Shown one piece after another: positions 1 through 17,700 of a stretch of 64,000 nt of DNA. Position 1 is the first letter of the stretch. Every line of letters begins with the position of its first letter. The position numbers were made by a program, and so were the translations under genes. The DNA is from Pegea sp. RAD2-039. Its lineage: Eukaryota > Chordata > Thaliacea > Salpida > Salpidae. Under the pieces are notes generated by a model. It saw only the letters and a list, made by a program, of their open reading frames with translations, ran no database searches and was not told the origin of the DNA. The stretch is from the NCBI GenBank assembly GCA_034620365.1, contig JAQGEQ010000263.1, forward strand, positions 496,001-560,000, written 5' to 3'.

Positions 1-590
1 CAAGATTAGTATGTAGTAAAGTTATTATTAAATATGATAGTTATAAACATTGTCTCATTCTCTTCAATTTAGATACTTTGGAAATCCGACGGACTAAATA
101 CGACTTAATTCTTATTTTTCAGATTATCCACAATTTTATTGACATTCAGTTTGATGATTTCTTTTCTATTAATCCTTCCTTCAAGTTATACCAGCTCAGA
201 CGACACCCATTACACCTTAATAAGCCTATATCACCTAGTAAATTGGTCAGAGCAAATTTTTTCTCATACCGTACAATTAATACATGGAATCAGCTGCCAT
301 CAAACATTGTCATGTCGAAGTCACTCGCATTGTTCAAGCAGAAGTTGAACCGTTATAATATTGCCAACATTATCATTTCTAAACTGATTTTTTCTTTTTC
401 ATATTATTAACATTCCATGTAATTGTTCACTGTTGTATGCTTTGAGTGATATCGAAATGCCATGTGTTACATCTTTTACTTTCTATATTTTTGGCTGAAT
501 AGATGTTATTTGTGAGAATGTGTGTTAGCGAGAGGTGCTCTTTTCAGGTACCCTCCTTTGCATTTATTGAAATAAATAAATAAATAAACT
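1..590 (+). mobile_element. 3' end of a non-LTR (LINE) retrotransposon
   Basis: Positions 78-410 encode the C-terminal tail that follows the reverse transcriptase in CR1/jockey-like LINEs: a His-Leu-Lys-rich strand, then FFSYRTINTWNQLPS, then FKQKLNRYN. A 3' UTR follows and ends in an (AAAT)n tail near 566-588, as expected for target-primed insertion. The element enters from the left edge, so its 5' extent is not visible. A copy with almost the same peptide lies on the minus strand at 47615-48010, and tail-only copies lie near 43250 and 44500, so this is a multicopy family. The ORF ends with a normal stop but is only the end of a longer protein. Confidence 0.8.
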
Positions 591-1739
591 CTATTCAACT
601 TATACGATACATATCTTTATATTAGTGGAAAAAAGTAGAAATAATTTTTATAAGAAATTGAATAATTAACGTATAAAAAAATTCTTATTCCTAAAATAGT
701 TAAAATTTAACAACTTTAAATTAAATTGTTTTATTAGTAATTATTATAATAAAATGATATTTAAAAAAATATTTTTATTGCTAAGTGTATTAAACTAACT
801 GAAGACTTTTGTCTTGTCATCGCACTTTAAAAACAACAATATGTGTTTAAGTAAATACTGAAGAGTCACTAAGCTGACATTTTTAGTTAAGCAGTTTTTA
901 TATGGTTTTCACGAGGGTACTTAAAAGAAAGTTGTTTTTCGACCATTTTAGATTAGCTTTACACGACATCAAAGTAGCTATAAAAAGTGAAATGATTAGA
1001 GAAAACCAGTTGCAGCTGACAGATGTCTTATTTGTTATTTTTTTAATAAAAACAACAGTTTATTATCAATCAATGAGTTTTTTTAAGTTTACAAGAAGAA
1101 ATTCTCTTGCTAGATTAGGCTTTATCCAATTTTGAATTTTTAAGTTTATTTTACAAAATCATTTTAATATAAAACAAAAATGTGTATCTTCTGTTATTCT
1201 GTAGAATAAACCAGCTAACTGAAAACAATAATTAAACTAATATAAAACATGTCATCAAGTTTCAATATTTATTTTATGTTTATGATAGTTAATTGTTAAC
1301 CCTAAATTTGATATCATGATCATTAACCCTTTGATCTAAACCTTTTACTATGACATCACACACTTTCTGTTAATTAAATTAAATCTTCAAATTAGATTAT
1401 ATGCATCAAAAAATTGAATTTTTCAAAAATAATTTCTTAAAATTTAAATTAGTCATAATTTAACATTTATTTATTTCAAATAAAAACTTTAATATTTTTG
1501 AGGTTTTTAATTATTTACTCATAATAATAAACTGTTAAAACATTAAACATTAATTATACCTGTTTATAATTTAGAAACTTTATAAAGTTCCTTCATTTTT
1601 ATCTTAAAAACTTTTTAAACTGATCTATTTTATTTAAATTTTTATAATACATAAATACAATATAAACTTTTCTTATTTATATTTATACATTTTGAGTTGT
1701 AAATTTTTATTTTGTCTAATTCAGAAAATTTGCTTAGAT
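591..1739. other. AT-rich intergenic region upstream of the mannosidase gene
   Basis: Mostly low-complexity AT sequence. A 77-codon ORF at 902-1135 (+) has a lysine-rich start and a hydrophobic middle but resembles no family I know, so I do not call it a gene. A 3' splice-like signal (pyrimidine-rich stretch ending in TCAG at 1721-1724) lies 15 nt before the mannosidase start codon and may mark a 5' UTR intron. Confidence 0.5.
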
Positions 1740-5256
<3,517 letters not shown>

Positions 5257-5766
5257 AGTCTTCTTTAGCACTTACTGTTCAAAACCAATTTTATAATCAA
5301 CAAAATTACGGAATTTTTTTAATGATTCCAGTGCAATAATAATTTTGTGGAAACTGCTCAACCACAAAAGCGCCCAGGAATTTATATCTTCTCAACTGCA
5401 GTGGAGTTCACTTTTTATCGAAATTATTCTCCTATTTCTTTAGGTGCTTGCATCAACAACTAATCCAACCACCAAATATTAAAAATTGACTTTTAGTACA
5501 ATATTTCTTACTTCTTTACTTTATAATTTTATGATATACGTTATTATGTTCATTTATTTTTTCAGGTTATTCCTAAATTTATTTTTTGCTCACTATACTG
5601 GTAATAAAAATTAAACTTAAAAACTAAACTCGTGTGAAGTATTTTGACAAGATGCAGCTAGCTACACTTAACAAAGTCTCATTTATTCCCACATAATAAA
5701 TTTTTAATCAATTAAACATAAAAACAGTGGATATTGCACAAAACAAACAAAAAAAGTTCAAATTTT
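5257..5766. terminator. Convergent 3' regions with poly(A) signals
   Basis: The mannosidase (+) and PIKfyve (-) genes end tail to tail here. AATAAA at 5603-5608 (+) is a candidate signal for the mannosidase. TTTATT at 5682-5687, which is AATAAA on the minus strand, lies about 80 nt beyond the PIKfyve stop. The two signals imply that the transcripts may nearly touch or slightly overlap. Confidence 0.55.
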
Positions 5767-8700
5767 TTAACTATCATGAAGCATTCCGTACCACCGATCT
5801 GGCATTACATGAAAGTATCTTGACATCGCGTCACAGAAGCGCTTTTGATAGACTTCTGGGGACACAACAGTAGGAAGAGCGCGCGTTCCTTGTTTCACGA
5901 TCAAATTGTACGATTTTACTACATGCTCTAACTTTTTACCCCAATTATAAGGACACATATAATCTGAAAATGAAATTATTAGTCGAGAAGTGTGAAGTTG
6001 ATTAAAAGATCACCAATAATTCCGATGATGATGTCTTTGTTTTCTTCATCAATTCCAACTAAAAGTGAATAATCGATAATTTGATAATGTGACAAGAACT
6101 GAGTGTCGCGAGAAAACGCGCAAGAAATAGTTTTCTGAAAATAAGAGCTTGTTGAGAATTGTTTGTCTTTCTTCTAAAACCACTTCAATTATCGATTCAC
6201 TTTCACAAAAAGTTTCTCAATTTTCAAAATATCCAACAAAATGAATAATTGAAACCTTGGTATGCTCGTGGACATATATAGGATGGTCTAAGGTGTTTAC
6301 AAGGAAGTTTTCATCTTGCAGAACAGTTTTTAAAGACTCATCAGGATACAATTCATCAAGATCTTCATCACCTGCTCCCGCTGAATAAGAGCTCGTAGTC
6401 TTGACTCTTCTGTTTCTAACTGAACCTTTCAAATCATAAATCTGTAGAAGAAGTTCTTCAGTGAGATCTCGTAAATGTCTCAAAGATTACTTGTTTGATC
6501 TTTCGCTTGTAGAACAAGTTCTCCATCACCAATAAATCTGTTTTAAAAGATCGGTTTGTTGTCGAGTTTCGGTAAGAAATTCGATAAACTCCAAGAATCT
6601 TTGAGATAGCGGTCGGTTGCTAAGCAACAAGAATCATCGATAAAAATCGTCCAATCACAACGCGTTCTCACTTTATTCTTCAACGCGTGGGTGATGTAAC
6701 CAAAATAGCTGGGAGCAAGACCAACAAATGATAAAAGATCGAGTCTTGACATCTCTTTGAAGATGAAGCGATCATCTTGTGACTTATAGAAGCTTGATCC
6801 TGATTTTCCTCCCTTCGCTTCCCATTTAATACATTGAGAAATCGAATCGATATAACGATCTTCATCTTCTCCTAAAATCTGAGACACAAATTCAAAGATG
6901 AACACTTGAGGGAGGTAGAGTGCAAACCAGTTCACGGAGATCTTTGAATCCAATCACAAAATAGATCTTGCAGTAGAATTGAGCCACTGAATCACCAAAT
7001 TGAACTTCCAGATGAGAAGATGAGGGTCTTGGACTCTCATCTTGGGTGGGATCTTTTGGGTTCAGTTTGGCATCATCTGAAAAATGATCAGAAAAATCTT
7101 GAAATGATCTTTTATCAAGATCATACCTTTAAAAACATCTTCATCCATGTCTTCATCATATAAAGATTCCCCAAAAGATCCTCTATTTGCATCCAGACAT
7201 CCTTGGGAAGCGCAAAAGATCTCGGAGGGACTGGATGAGCTGTTGTTGTCATGGTTACCAAAGTAAAGATCGAGATAGTCTTGATAATTTCGACTTCTTA
7301 ACGAGTAAGCGATTATCGAAGTTGGTTCATCTTCTCTGATCTGTAAGATCAACATTCAAAGATCAGCATCCAAAGATCCACTCGAAAGACTCACTAAGAT
7401 GTTGGTGAGGACACATTGAGGAAGATGATGGAACTGATCTTCAGGAAATGGAGCTTGCAGAAGAGATGTAGTCGAACTGGATCGGAAGACAGAGACGACT
7501 GAAAAAGATCAGAAGATCAAAAGAAGAAGATCAGGAGGAAGATGCTACTCACTGGTTGAAGATGCTCGTTTGAGAAAACGCGAATTCGGCTTTTCAATCG
7601 AGATTCCATCTAGAAAAAGCGACGCGTGAAGTGATGACGTCACACTGATTACGTCATACTTACTTTCGAAGTCTAACGAAACGCGTTTGTTCGATCGCGA
7701 CTTTTCGCTCTTTTCAGACGATCCTAACGCTAAAGAGTAGCTCCGGTGATCGAGAGAGATCGATTGAGATGATCCAGAAAGGTTGGAGGCTGAAAATAAG
7801 ATTTAAAGATTCGATTTCCGCTAGATGGCGTGCTGGAGTTAAAATCACCAAAAGAAGCGATGTTTGAATGTGAAGATTCGAGATGAAAGAAGCTGACGTC
7901 AGATGACTCATCTGTGTCTTCTGGATTCTGTTGTGGTAGACTCAAGGTATATCTGTTGCCTGGCAACTTGCTTCCTTTAATGATCTGTCGATCTTGATGA
8001 GAAATGTGACGGAGTCTTTGATTCCATTCAGAGACAAGTTTGTTGATCAAGAAGCGAAGACATAAGAGGAGTTTCGAGAGTTCGATCTCTTTACTCTCAC
8101 TGAGCTCAAGAGATGTTGGATCAGCTTCTTCTACATCATGTTGTTGACTAAACAAAACATCAATCAACTCTTCATGAAAGATCAGAGTCTCACCAACCTC
8201 ACTCTTGCTTCTTGAAGATACAGATTTACTTGATCCATATGTTGACGAAGTTTCGTGAAATCATTACTCCTCAACTTGCTCAGCTCCGCCAAACAACACT
8301 CCCTGCTCTGCCTCAATGAATCGATCCCATTTTCATTAGAAGTCGGGTTGGAAGAGAGCGATCTGGAAGTGATGACGTCATCAGGAAACGTCGGCGCGTT
8401 TTTTTCTGTATCTTTTAAGATTATTTCAATTTTGCGCAAAATTTGGAATTGAATCTGAAAATGTTGAGAGATGATTTTCAAAGATCAAAAGATCGGATTC
8501 AGACTTTTGAAATATTGTTGGCTTCTTCGACAATCCGTTTGTATCTTGACTCTTTATCATTGAATTTCAACCAAGAGGTCCTTTGCTGGATGTTGATCTT
8601 CACAGGAGGTAAAATCACTTCATTCACGGTGACTTTGTAGCATTTGAAAGCAGCAACCATATCTCTGATGAAGAAGATGATGAAGATCAAGTGAAGAAGA

Positions 8701-11700
8701 TGAAGATCAAGTGAAGATGATGAAGATCAAGTGAAGATGATGACGATCAAGTGAAGATGATGAAGATCAAGTGAAGATGAGGAAGATCAAGTGAAGATGA
8801 AGATCAAGTGAAGATGAGGAAGATCAAGTGAAGAAGATGAAGATCAAGTGAAGATGATGAAGATCAAGTGAAGATGAGGAAGATCAAGTGAAGATGATGA
8901 AGATCAAGTGAAGATGATGAAGATCAAGTGAAGAAGATGAAGATCAAGTGAAATGAGGAAGATCAAGTGAAGATGAGGAAGATCAAGTGAAGAAGATGAA
9001 GATCAAGTGAAGATGATGAAGATCAAGTGAAGATGATGAAGATCAAGTGAAGATGATGAAGATCAAGTGAAGATGAGGAAGATCAAGTGAAATGAGGAAG
9101 ATCAAGTGAAGATGAGGAAGATCAAGTGAAGATGAGGAAGGTCAAGTGAAGATGATGAAGATCAAGTGAAGATGAGGAAGATCAAGTGAAGATGATGAAG
9201 ATCAAGTGAAGATGATGAAGATCAAGTGAAAATGATGAAGATCAAGTGAAGATGAGGAAGATCAAGTGAAATGAGGAAGATCAAGTGAAGAAGACGAAGA
9301 TCAAGTGAAATGAGGAAGATCAAGTGAAGAAGATGAAGATCAAGTGAAGATGATGAAGATCAAGTGAAGATGAGGAAGATCAAGTGAAGATGATGAAGAT
9401 CAAGTGAAATGAGGAAGATCAAGTGAAGATGATGAAGATCAAGTGAAGATGATGAAGATCAAGTGAAGATGAGGAAGGTCAAGTGAAGGTGACGAAGATC
9501 AAGTGAAGATGATGAAGATCAAGTGAAGATGATGAAGATCAAGTGAAGATGAGGAAGATCAAGTGAAGATGATGAAGATCAAGTGAAATGAGGAAGATCA
9601 AGTGAAGATGATGAAGATCAAGTGAAGATGATGAAGATCAAGTGAAGATGAGGAAGATCATGTGAAGATGATGAAGATCAAGTGAAGATGATGAAGATCA
9701 AGTGAAATGATGAGGAAGATCAAGTGAAGATGAGGAAGATCAAGTGAAGATGAGGAAGATCAAGTGAAGATGATGAAGATCAAGTGAAGAAGATGAAGAT
9801 CAAGTGAAGATGATGAAGATCAAGCGAAGATGACGAAGATCAAGTGAAGATGACGAAGATCAAGTGAAGATGATGAAGATCAAGTGAAGATGAAGATCAA
9901 GTGAAGATGATGAAGATCAAGTGAAGATGAGGAAGATCAAGTGAAGAAGATGAAGATCAAGTGAAGATGAGGAAGATCAAGTGAAGATGATGAAGATCAA
10001 GTGAAGATGATGAAGATCAAGTGAAGATGAGGAAGATCAAGTGAAGATGATGAAGATCAAGTGAAGAAGATGATCAAGTGATCAAGTGAAGATGATGAAG
10101 ATCAAGTGAAGATGATGAAGATCAAGTGAAGAAGATGAAGATCAAGTGAAGAAGATGAAGATCAAGTGAAGAAGACAAGTGAAGATCAAGTGAAGATGAG
10201 GAAGATCAAGTGAAGAAGATGAAGATCAAGTGAAGATGATGAAGATCAAGTGAAGAAGATGAAGATCATGTGAAGATGATGAGATCAAGTGAAGATGAGG
10301 AAGATCAAGTGAAGATGAGTGAAGATGATGAAGATCAAGTGAAGATCAAGTGAAGATGATGAAGATCAAGTGAAGATGAGGAAGATCAAGTGAAGATGAT
10401 CAAGTGAAGATGAAGATCAAGTGAAGATGATGAAGATCAAGTGAAGATGATGAAGATCAAGTGAAGATGATGAAGATCAAGTGAAGATGAGGAAGATCAA
10501 GTGAAGATGACGAAGATCAAGTGAAGATGAGGAAGATCAAGTGAAGATGATGAAGATCAAGTGAAGATGACGAAGATCAAGTGAAGATGATGTGAAGATC
10601 AAGTGAAGATGAGGAAGATCAAGTGAAGATGAGGAAGATCAAGTGAAGATGAAGATCAAGTGAAGATGATGAAGATCAAGTGAAGATGAGGAAGATCAAG
10701 TGAAGATGAAGATCAAGTGAAGATGAGGAAGATCAAGTGAAGATGATGAAGATCAAGTGAAGATGATGAAGATCAAGTGAAGATGAGGAAGATCAAGTGA
10801 AGATGATGAAGATCAAGTGAAGATGATGAAGATCAAGTGAAGATGATGAAGATCAAGTGAAGAAGATGAAGATCATGTGAAGATGATGAAGATCAAGTGA
10901 AGATGAGGAAGATCAAGTGAAGATGAGGAAGATCAAGTGAAGATGATGAAGATCAAGTGAAGATGATCAAGTGAAGATGATGAAGATCAAGTGAAGATGA
11001 GGAAGATCAAGTGAAGATGATGAAGATCAAGTGAAGAAGATGAAGATCAAGTGAAGATGAGGAAGATCAAGTGAAGATGAGGAAGATCAAGTGAAGATGA
11101 TGAAGATCAAGTGAAGATGAGGAAGATCAAGTGAAGATGATGAAGATCAAGTGAAGATGAGGAAGATCAAGTGAAGATGAGGAAGATCAAGTGAAGATGA
11201 AGATGTGAAGATGATGAAGATCAAGTGAAGATGATGAAGATCAAGTGAAGATGAGGAAGATCAAGTGAAGATGATGAAGATCAAGTGAAGATGAAGATCA
11301 AGTGAAGATGATGAAGATCAAGTGAAGATGAGAAGATCAAGTGAAGATTGAAGATCAAGTGAAGATGATGAAGATCAAGTGAAGATGAAGATCAAGTGAA
11401 GATGATGAAGATCAAGTGAAGATGAGTGTTTGAAACTAACTTTTGGAGGAAGTATTGATAAGAAGTAAAAGGATTTTCAATTAATCTGTTCTCCATCAAA
11501 ACTTCTTCTTTTTTATCATCTGCTTCAAATGTCTCTAATCTAACTTCTAAGAACTTCGCAAAAGACATCTTAGCTGCATCTTCAGATAACACCTTGATGT
11601 CTGAGATGAAGATCACGAATCAATTGAAGTTTTCAAACTACAATTTAGTGACCTGTCGATTTTTCGCTTTCTGTATTCCAACTCCAAGATAAGATCTGTG

Positions 11701-14700
11701 GCGGGAGAATGGCTTTGGAAAGTTCTTTTAAAATAATATTCAGACCAACGCCTCCACGGACAAAACTACAAATGTCGAAATTAAACCAACAAAAAAGTGA
11801 ATTAAATGAAACTACCTTCTCACATGTTCTACCATTGGTCGTTTGCAGCTGGAGTTATTACAGTAATAGTTAGATCTGAAGCAATATCTTTCAAGGAATC
11901 CTCCGAAAGTAATGTCATTAAAAGAGTAGAAGTCGATATCAACGACCCAGGGAGACACACAGCAGTAAGGTTCATTTGGTGATTGATGACTGTAGCTAAA
12001 TATCAAATAAATTGTTGAAAATATTCAAGTTTTGAAACTAGCAAACCTTCTGAATAAAACACTAAGGTGTTGATGGTTGTAAGTATTTAAACAATCAATT
12101 ACTACTTTCTCTGAGATATTAGTTTCTTCATTTAAGAGATCTTTATCATTTAATTTAATTTGAACTTCTTTTTTTATGTCTTCATCTTCTTCTTTTAATG
12201 AGATACCTTCAGCTCTAAAAGTTTCAAATATTTTTCAAAATTTGACTTTTATAGAAATTCAAACCTAAAATCTGCTAATAGGTCCCGAACAGAAGATGAA
12301 AAAGCGGATTTTGTAAGAGACACTGATAAAATATCTCCGTTATTTTCACTCCAGCCTAGCTTCCTGATGTCCACTATCTCTTCAGTTTTTCTCTTCTCAA
12401 CTTTTTCAACATCTTTTTCATCTTCATCAACTTCTTCAATAAATTTCAGCTCATGAAAGATTTGTCGGAAGATATCATTTTCCCAGACATGCCAATTATC
12501 ATCCTCACAATTTAGTTTGTAAGCTGGAAACAGTAAAAGTCATAAAAAAAACCCACAAAATTATCAACTAACATTTAATTGAAGCTTGTGATAAACACTC
12601 CACATCAGCAAGTGTTGTAGACGACCAAGAGATACTTTCAGGCAATCGAACATAATTTCTATCTTTTGGTTCAAAGTTGAAAGCATCTTGAGGAGAATCC
12701 TTCGACTACAACCAACATCCATCACCTTAGCTCACTAAATCATCTTTTTAAACTAACCGGTTGTGACATTGAAGTGTTCAAAGCATCACTTGGTTGATTT
12801 GAAGCCATTTTTTTGACTGAATTTTGTTTGATGGAGACATCTGTTGAGTCAATATTTGTCAAGTTTTCCGAAGACGACTCTCTGTTGAAAGATCGACAGA
12901 TGAGATGAAGATCTCAACTACAAATAAAAGGTCCTAACTTGCTCCGATTGATCTGTACATCAATTGAATCTTGATTTAATAGATCATCCTGTTAAAGTTT
13001 TAATAAATTTATGAATGAGAGTTAATTTTGGAATCACTTACAGATGATTCAACATCACAGGATTCATTTGATACAAATTCAGATGACCAATAAACAGGTT
13101 TCTTCAGAAAATGATTCATACTTGAAGTTTGACCCTTGTTAGTTGTTAAAAACGGGGCTTTTGGTACAGATAAAATAGAAGTGCTGAAAGAAATTGGTGT
13201 CAAGTAATCTTTAAATGTTTTATTTTCTACCTGAAAAAACGTCGTCCAAAAGCTTTCAGGAAAAGTTGTTTGATAGGTGGTTCAGTTGTAGAATATTCAT
13301 CTAGTGAAAGATTAGATGTAGAAGCAGATGGAATTGAATCAATTGATAGGTTGTTGTTGGTGACAATTAAATCTATAAATGAATCATGTATTGATGTTGA
13401 TGGTTTATTTGATGAGATTTAGGAACCTTCTAAAGGTTGCCCGGAATTTGTTCTTTTATGACAAATATCTGATGAATTGATTCTATTCTTTACAGGAATC
13501 AAATTTAAAGTAGAAGCAGCTTGCTGATCAAGAAGATAAGAAAGCTGGAAAGAATTTTGGATGAAGAAGTGGAATTTTAGAGATCTACTAACTTCCAGTC
13601 GATGATGGAATGAAAGACGAACACAAAACAGGAAGATTTTTTTAACACGTGACAACCGAATTTTGGTGAGTTTATCAAGTTCCATCACTTGTTCTGTAGA
13701 TATGTCTCTTGGATATGAGCTTGTATCTCTCAATAAAACAGTACATCCTCTTGAAGACTCGCATCCATCAACCATCATCAACACCTTCTTTTTATCAGTA
13801 TAATTACCAGCATTTCTGTAAGATCCTCATCAAATCTACTTTTAAATATCGCAGCTTACTTTGTATGTTGAAGGATTCCATCAGTTCGATTGTATTCTCT
13901 CTTCCCATCTAGATAAGACACGATTTGAAAACTTCCACAAGTTCCAAGTTTAGCGGTTTGTAATTGGTCAATTGAAAGAACAATATCTGCCCCAGTAGAT
14001 CTTGACAACCTCTCCATGACCGACTGAAGACACATTTTAAAGGATAGGAAGAGCTGATGGAAGTCTTCTAACCTCCTTCACGTTTATCACCAAGGTGATT
14101 CCCGCTTTCAGCAACAAGTTTCTGGCGAATCGCGAAATCGTGCATCCAGAGATAATAACATCCGGGTTTCTTGCTACAATCCGAGACACTAAATTTTTGA
14201 AGAATTCAGGTTCTTGTCTAATGATCTGAACATAAAACGAATGAGTTGATGTCTTAGAGGATAAGATGAAGACCTGATCAAGAGAAGATAACTTGTACTG
14301 GACACGTTCATACTCTAAAGGAGTCCCTAGCAGCAAAATGATCGGATTTTCAACCTTCTTTTTCATTTGATTGTGGATAATATTTTTGGTACAAACAACA
14401 CCATTAAGAAGATTCGATTGGTTTGGATAACCATCAAGGAGCTGTTGATGGTGTTTATTAGATGGTTGTTTGTGATGAAGACTCTCACCTTCTTCACATG
14501 TACATAATGACATATATCCATGTTAACATCAACATCTACATCAATTATTTCACAAATATGTTTCACTAAAGAAGCAAGGATCTTTGCCCAGCCCAGATTT
14601 AGACCTTCAACTCTGAGGAGCTGTTTAAGGAAGATCAAGGAGTGCTGGAAGTAAAGCTTCTTCAATCTACAAGAAGATTGGATGAAGATGAAGATTAATT

Positions 14701-17700
14701 GATTTTGGGAGACTTACGCCCCGAAAAGTTGTTTTTCGTGAGTTGTCATTTGTGAAGAGGGTTTTAAATACCAACCCAAGCTGTCAGTGAAACCGGAATC
14801 ATGACTTAATCTTGTTCCATTCCAAGCTAAAAGTCCTGTGGAAGAAAGAGATCAGATCTGGGGAGGTTTTGGGAGGGGGTAACTTCGAATATATTCAGCG
14901 TTTATTTCCGTCAAACTGAAATCACAAAATTTTCTTGGCATCAAACCATCATAATCGCTTCTTGGTGAGTTGTCTTCATCTTTCTGTTTTCTACGAGGCA
15001 ATCACATCAGTAGAAAGTCACGTGACTGCCGCATGTTCACTCACGTGGAACGAGAATATTTGATAGTTTTGAATTCATTATCAATTTCAACTGTGCTAGT
15101 CAATGATTGGACAGATTTAAATGATACTTCAGACTCTACATCCGAGAAGATATAATCAGAGAGATCTTTAACTGATTCTGAAATCTAAGAGGTAGTTAAA
15201 GACACAAAAAGTAGTCTTGGAGCTACCTCGAGGTTCTTGTACCACTGTTGTCACTGATTTGTTCTCATATTCAATTTCTTTCACCCAAATCGGTTCATGT
15301 TCGTTGTAGGTCTTCTCGATGAGAAGAGAGGTGCTCCTAGGAGCAGATGAAACCGCGAGAGTATGAGAAGAGTTGAGAAGTCGACTGCTACTAGCTGACT
15401 TCCTTATCATCGGGATCACGAAGTCCTGATCCTCAACATCCAGGATAGGTGGAGATTGAAGAGGGGGTGTGAGCGCTTGATAAAGACAATAATCATCTTG
15501 AAAATTCTGTAAAATTCAAATGAAGAGGATTTTGGAAGAGCTACTGATCTTCACCTGATCTCCATTCAAGCTTGAGATGAACTTCTGTTGGAGGAGCTCC
15601 TGACAGACATCTTTAGCTTGTTGGCGATCAGAGAAGAAGTTTTCCAGCCACTCTACAAGCTCAATTCCAGTAGAAGTTCGAGTGACTCGACGTAACCTGT
15701 AGATACGCGAGATGATCATTGTGATTGATGAGGAAGACTCAACCTGAATCTGTGATCTTTAAAATCCACTCCGTCAGCTTTATCATTCATTTTGATCCAT
15801 ATCTTCATCAGTTGATCTTTACTGAGTGTCTGTTGGAAATGATTTCGTTTGTTGTCGGAGACATCAAAAACATGAAAAGGTGAATTCTGTAAAAAAGTCT
15901 TTAGATGAGGAGCAGATAGTAGAGTGAAGATCTTACCCGGATTTCAGCTGGAGATGTGAAGTCATCAGTTGGTGAGTCCGGCCAATTTGAAAAAGATCTG
16001 CTGATTTCATGAAAGAGGAAGTTATTCTAAGATTAGTTTAGATAAAACTTGAGACTAACCTAGTTGAAAGTTGTTCACTTGTCGAAGTGATGTTTATTAC
16101 TTCATCACTTGTCTAAAAACAAATAATAAATTTGTGAATTAATTGAAATAGAACTTACATCTAGACTATCAACTTCATGTGTGGGAAGATGATTTTGTGA
16201 ATGACGTGGTGTTGTTGCTGGTGTTGCTGTTATCATCATTCCATAACAATACTTACACGACCTAACCATACCTAGATAGTTGTGTAGTGACAATTGTCAT
16301 GTCTTATATTTACTATTTTTTAAATAACAATATTTTAAATGTGGAATTTAGGTTATTTCTCAAGAAAGTTTCTTATTTTGCAAAAAAGTTTTTAAATTAA
16401 ACTAAAATATGAATTTAAAAATCATTGAATAAAATTTAGATGAAATATTGGTTTGGAGTAAAATGGACAAGAAATTATTATTTTCTTATAAACATCATCA
16501 CATATAACTTGATTGTTTTTAAAGTTTAAGAAAGGAAATTTCAATCAAACAAAATTACGTCATAATTTTAACACAAATAGAAAAAAGGAAGTGAAACAAA
16601 AATGTGGAAATATTCTAGACACGACAGAACCACAAACCAGCGTGTCCAATATAACGACCCGGTATCTGCTGATAACAACACCGGCTGCAGAAAATATGAC
16701 CACAAATACGACAATGATGACGACGTCTAAAGGTGTTAAATCTTCCACCGCAGTCATAACATTCATGGCAATGTTTGTCGGGCATCCAGTATCTTCTTAA
16801 ATCTCCATGAGATACGGACACATTTTTCTAAAAGTTTAAAATATTTCCAACTTTTCTGACACAACTTTTGATTTTGATAATGATTACATGCTGAATATTT
16901 GATGAGTATTGTGACTAGTTGAAAATTTAACTACAATCAAACCCATGCAGCTAATTACTTGTAGAAAAATAAGATGAGAAAACTTACTTTAAAAGTCTGA
17001 TGATTTTTCAGAACATTTTTTGGAAAATCTCTAAAAAGTGACGATATATGTTTAAGACGGAGATCAAATTCATCATCTTTTGACTAAAAAACAATTGCCT
17101 AGAAGAATTAAAGCACACACTGATGCAAGCAAGTGGTAGGTAGTTAAAGAGCAGGAAGAAATGAACAAATTAATGGGTTGAGATGATGAACAATGCAAAT
17201 TACATGTTAATGAAGTCCTAACTACAAATGATAACAAGCATTTGATTACTAGCTAAACTTTCATAACATCTATAGAAGAATAAAAATTACTCTATAAGAG
17301 CTTTCAGTGTTCAGAGATCGCGGACGAAATACTCTGTCTTCTGATGACCTCAAAGAGTTCATTGAAGATGTTCGAATTAAATGATCTGGATTTGAAAAGT
17401 CATCAAGAAAACCTTCAGCTTCTATAAAAGTTGATTTGAATAAAAAATAAATGAATATTTTATTATATTTATTTACAACTGTATTAAATACTAGGTGTGA
17501 TATTATTGTTTTTATTATTATTATCATAACTCAAAGTCACAGCTTTTTTATTTATCAAGTTGGAATAATGAATTATTTATTACTATTTTAACAACAAAAT
17601 TGTTTATAATAATAATAACTTAAATTATTAGTAATAAAAGTCAAAATTTCTAGTTAGATCTATAAATACTATCCAAGATTTAACCATTTTGTGGTTTAAA

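Noticed and set aside
902..1135. 77-codon ORF upstream of the mannosidase
   Set aside because: No recognisable family, no supporting splice or poly(A) context, and the length is plausible by chance.
8668..11425. Array as a coding repeat or a CRISPR-like array
   Set aside because: Stops occur in every frame, there are no distinct spacers between units, and it lies inside a eukaryotic intron; a minisatellite explains it.
16513..16800. Plus-strand ORF of 95 codons over the FYVE exon
   Set aside because: It is the antisense shadow of the PIKfyve FYVE zinc-finger exon, whose motifs are clear on the minus strand.
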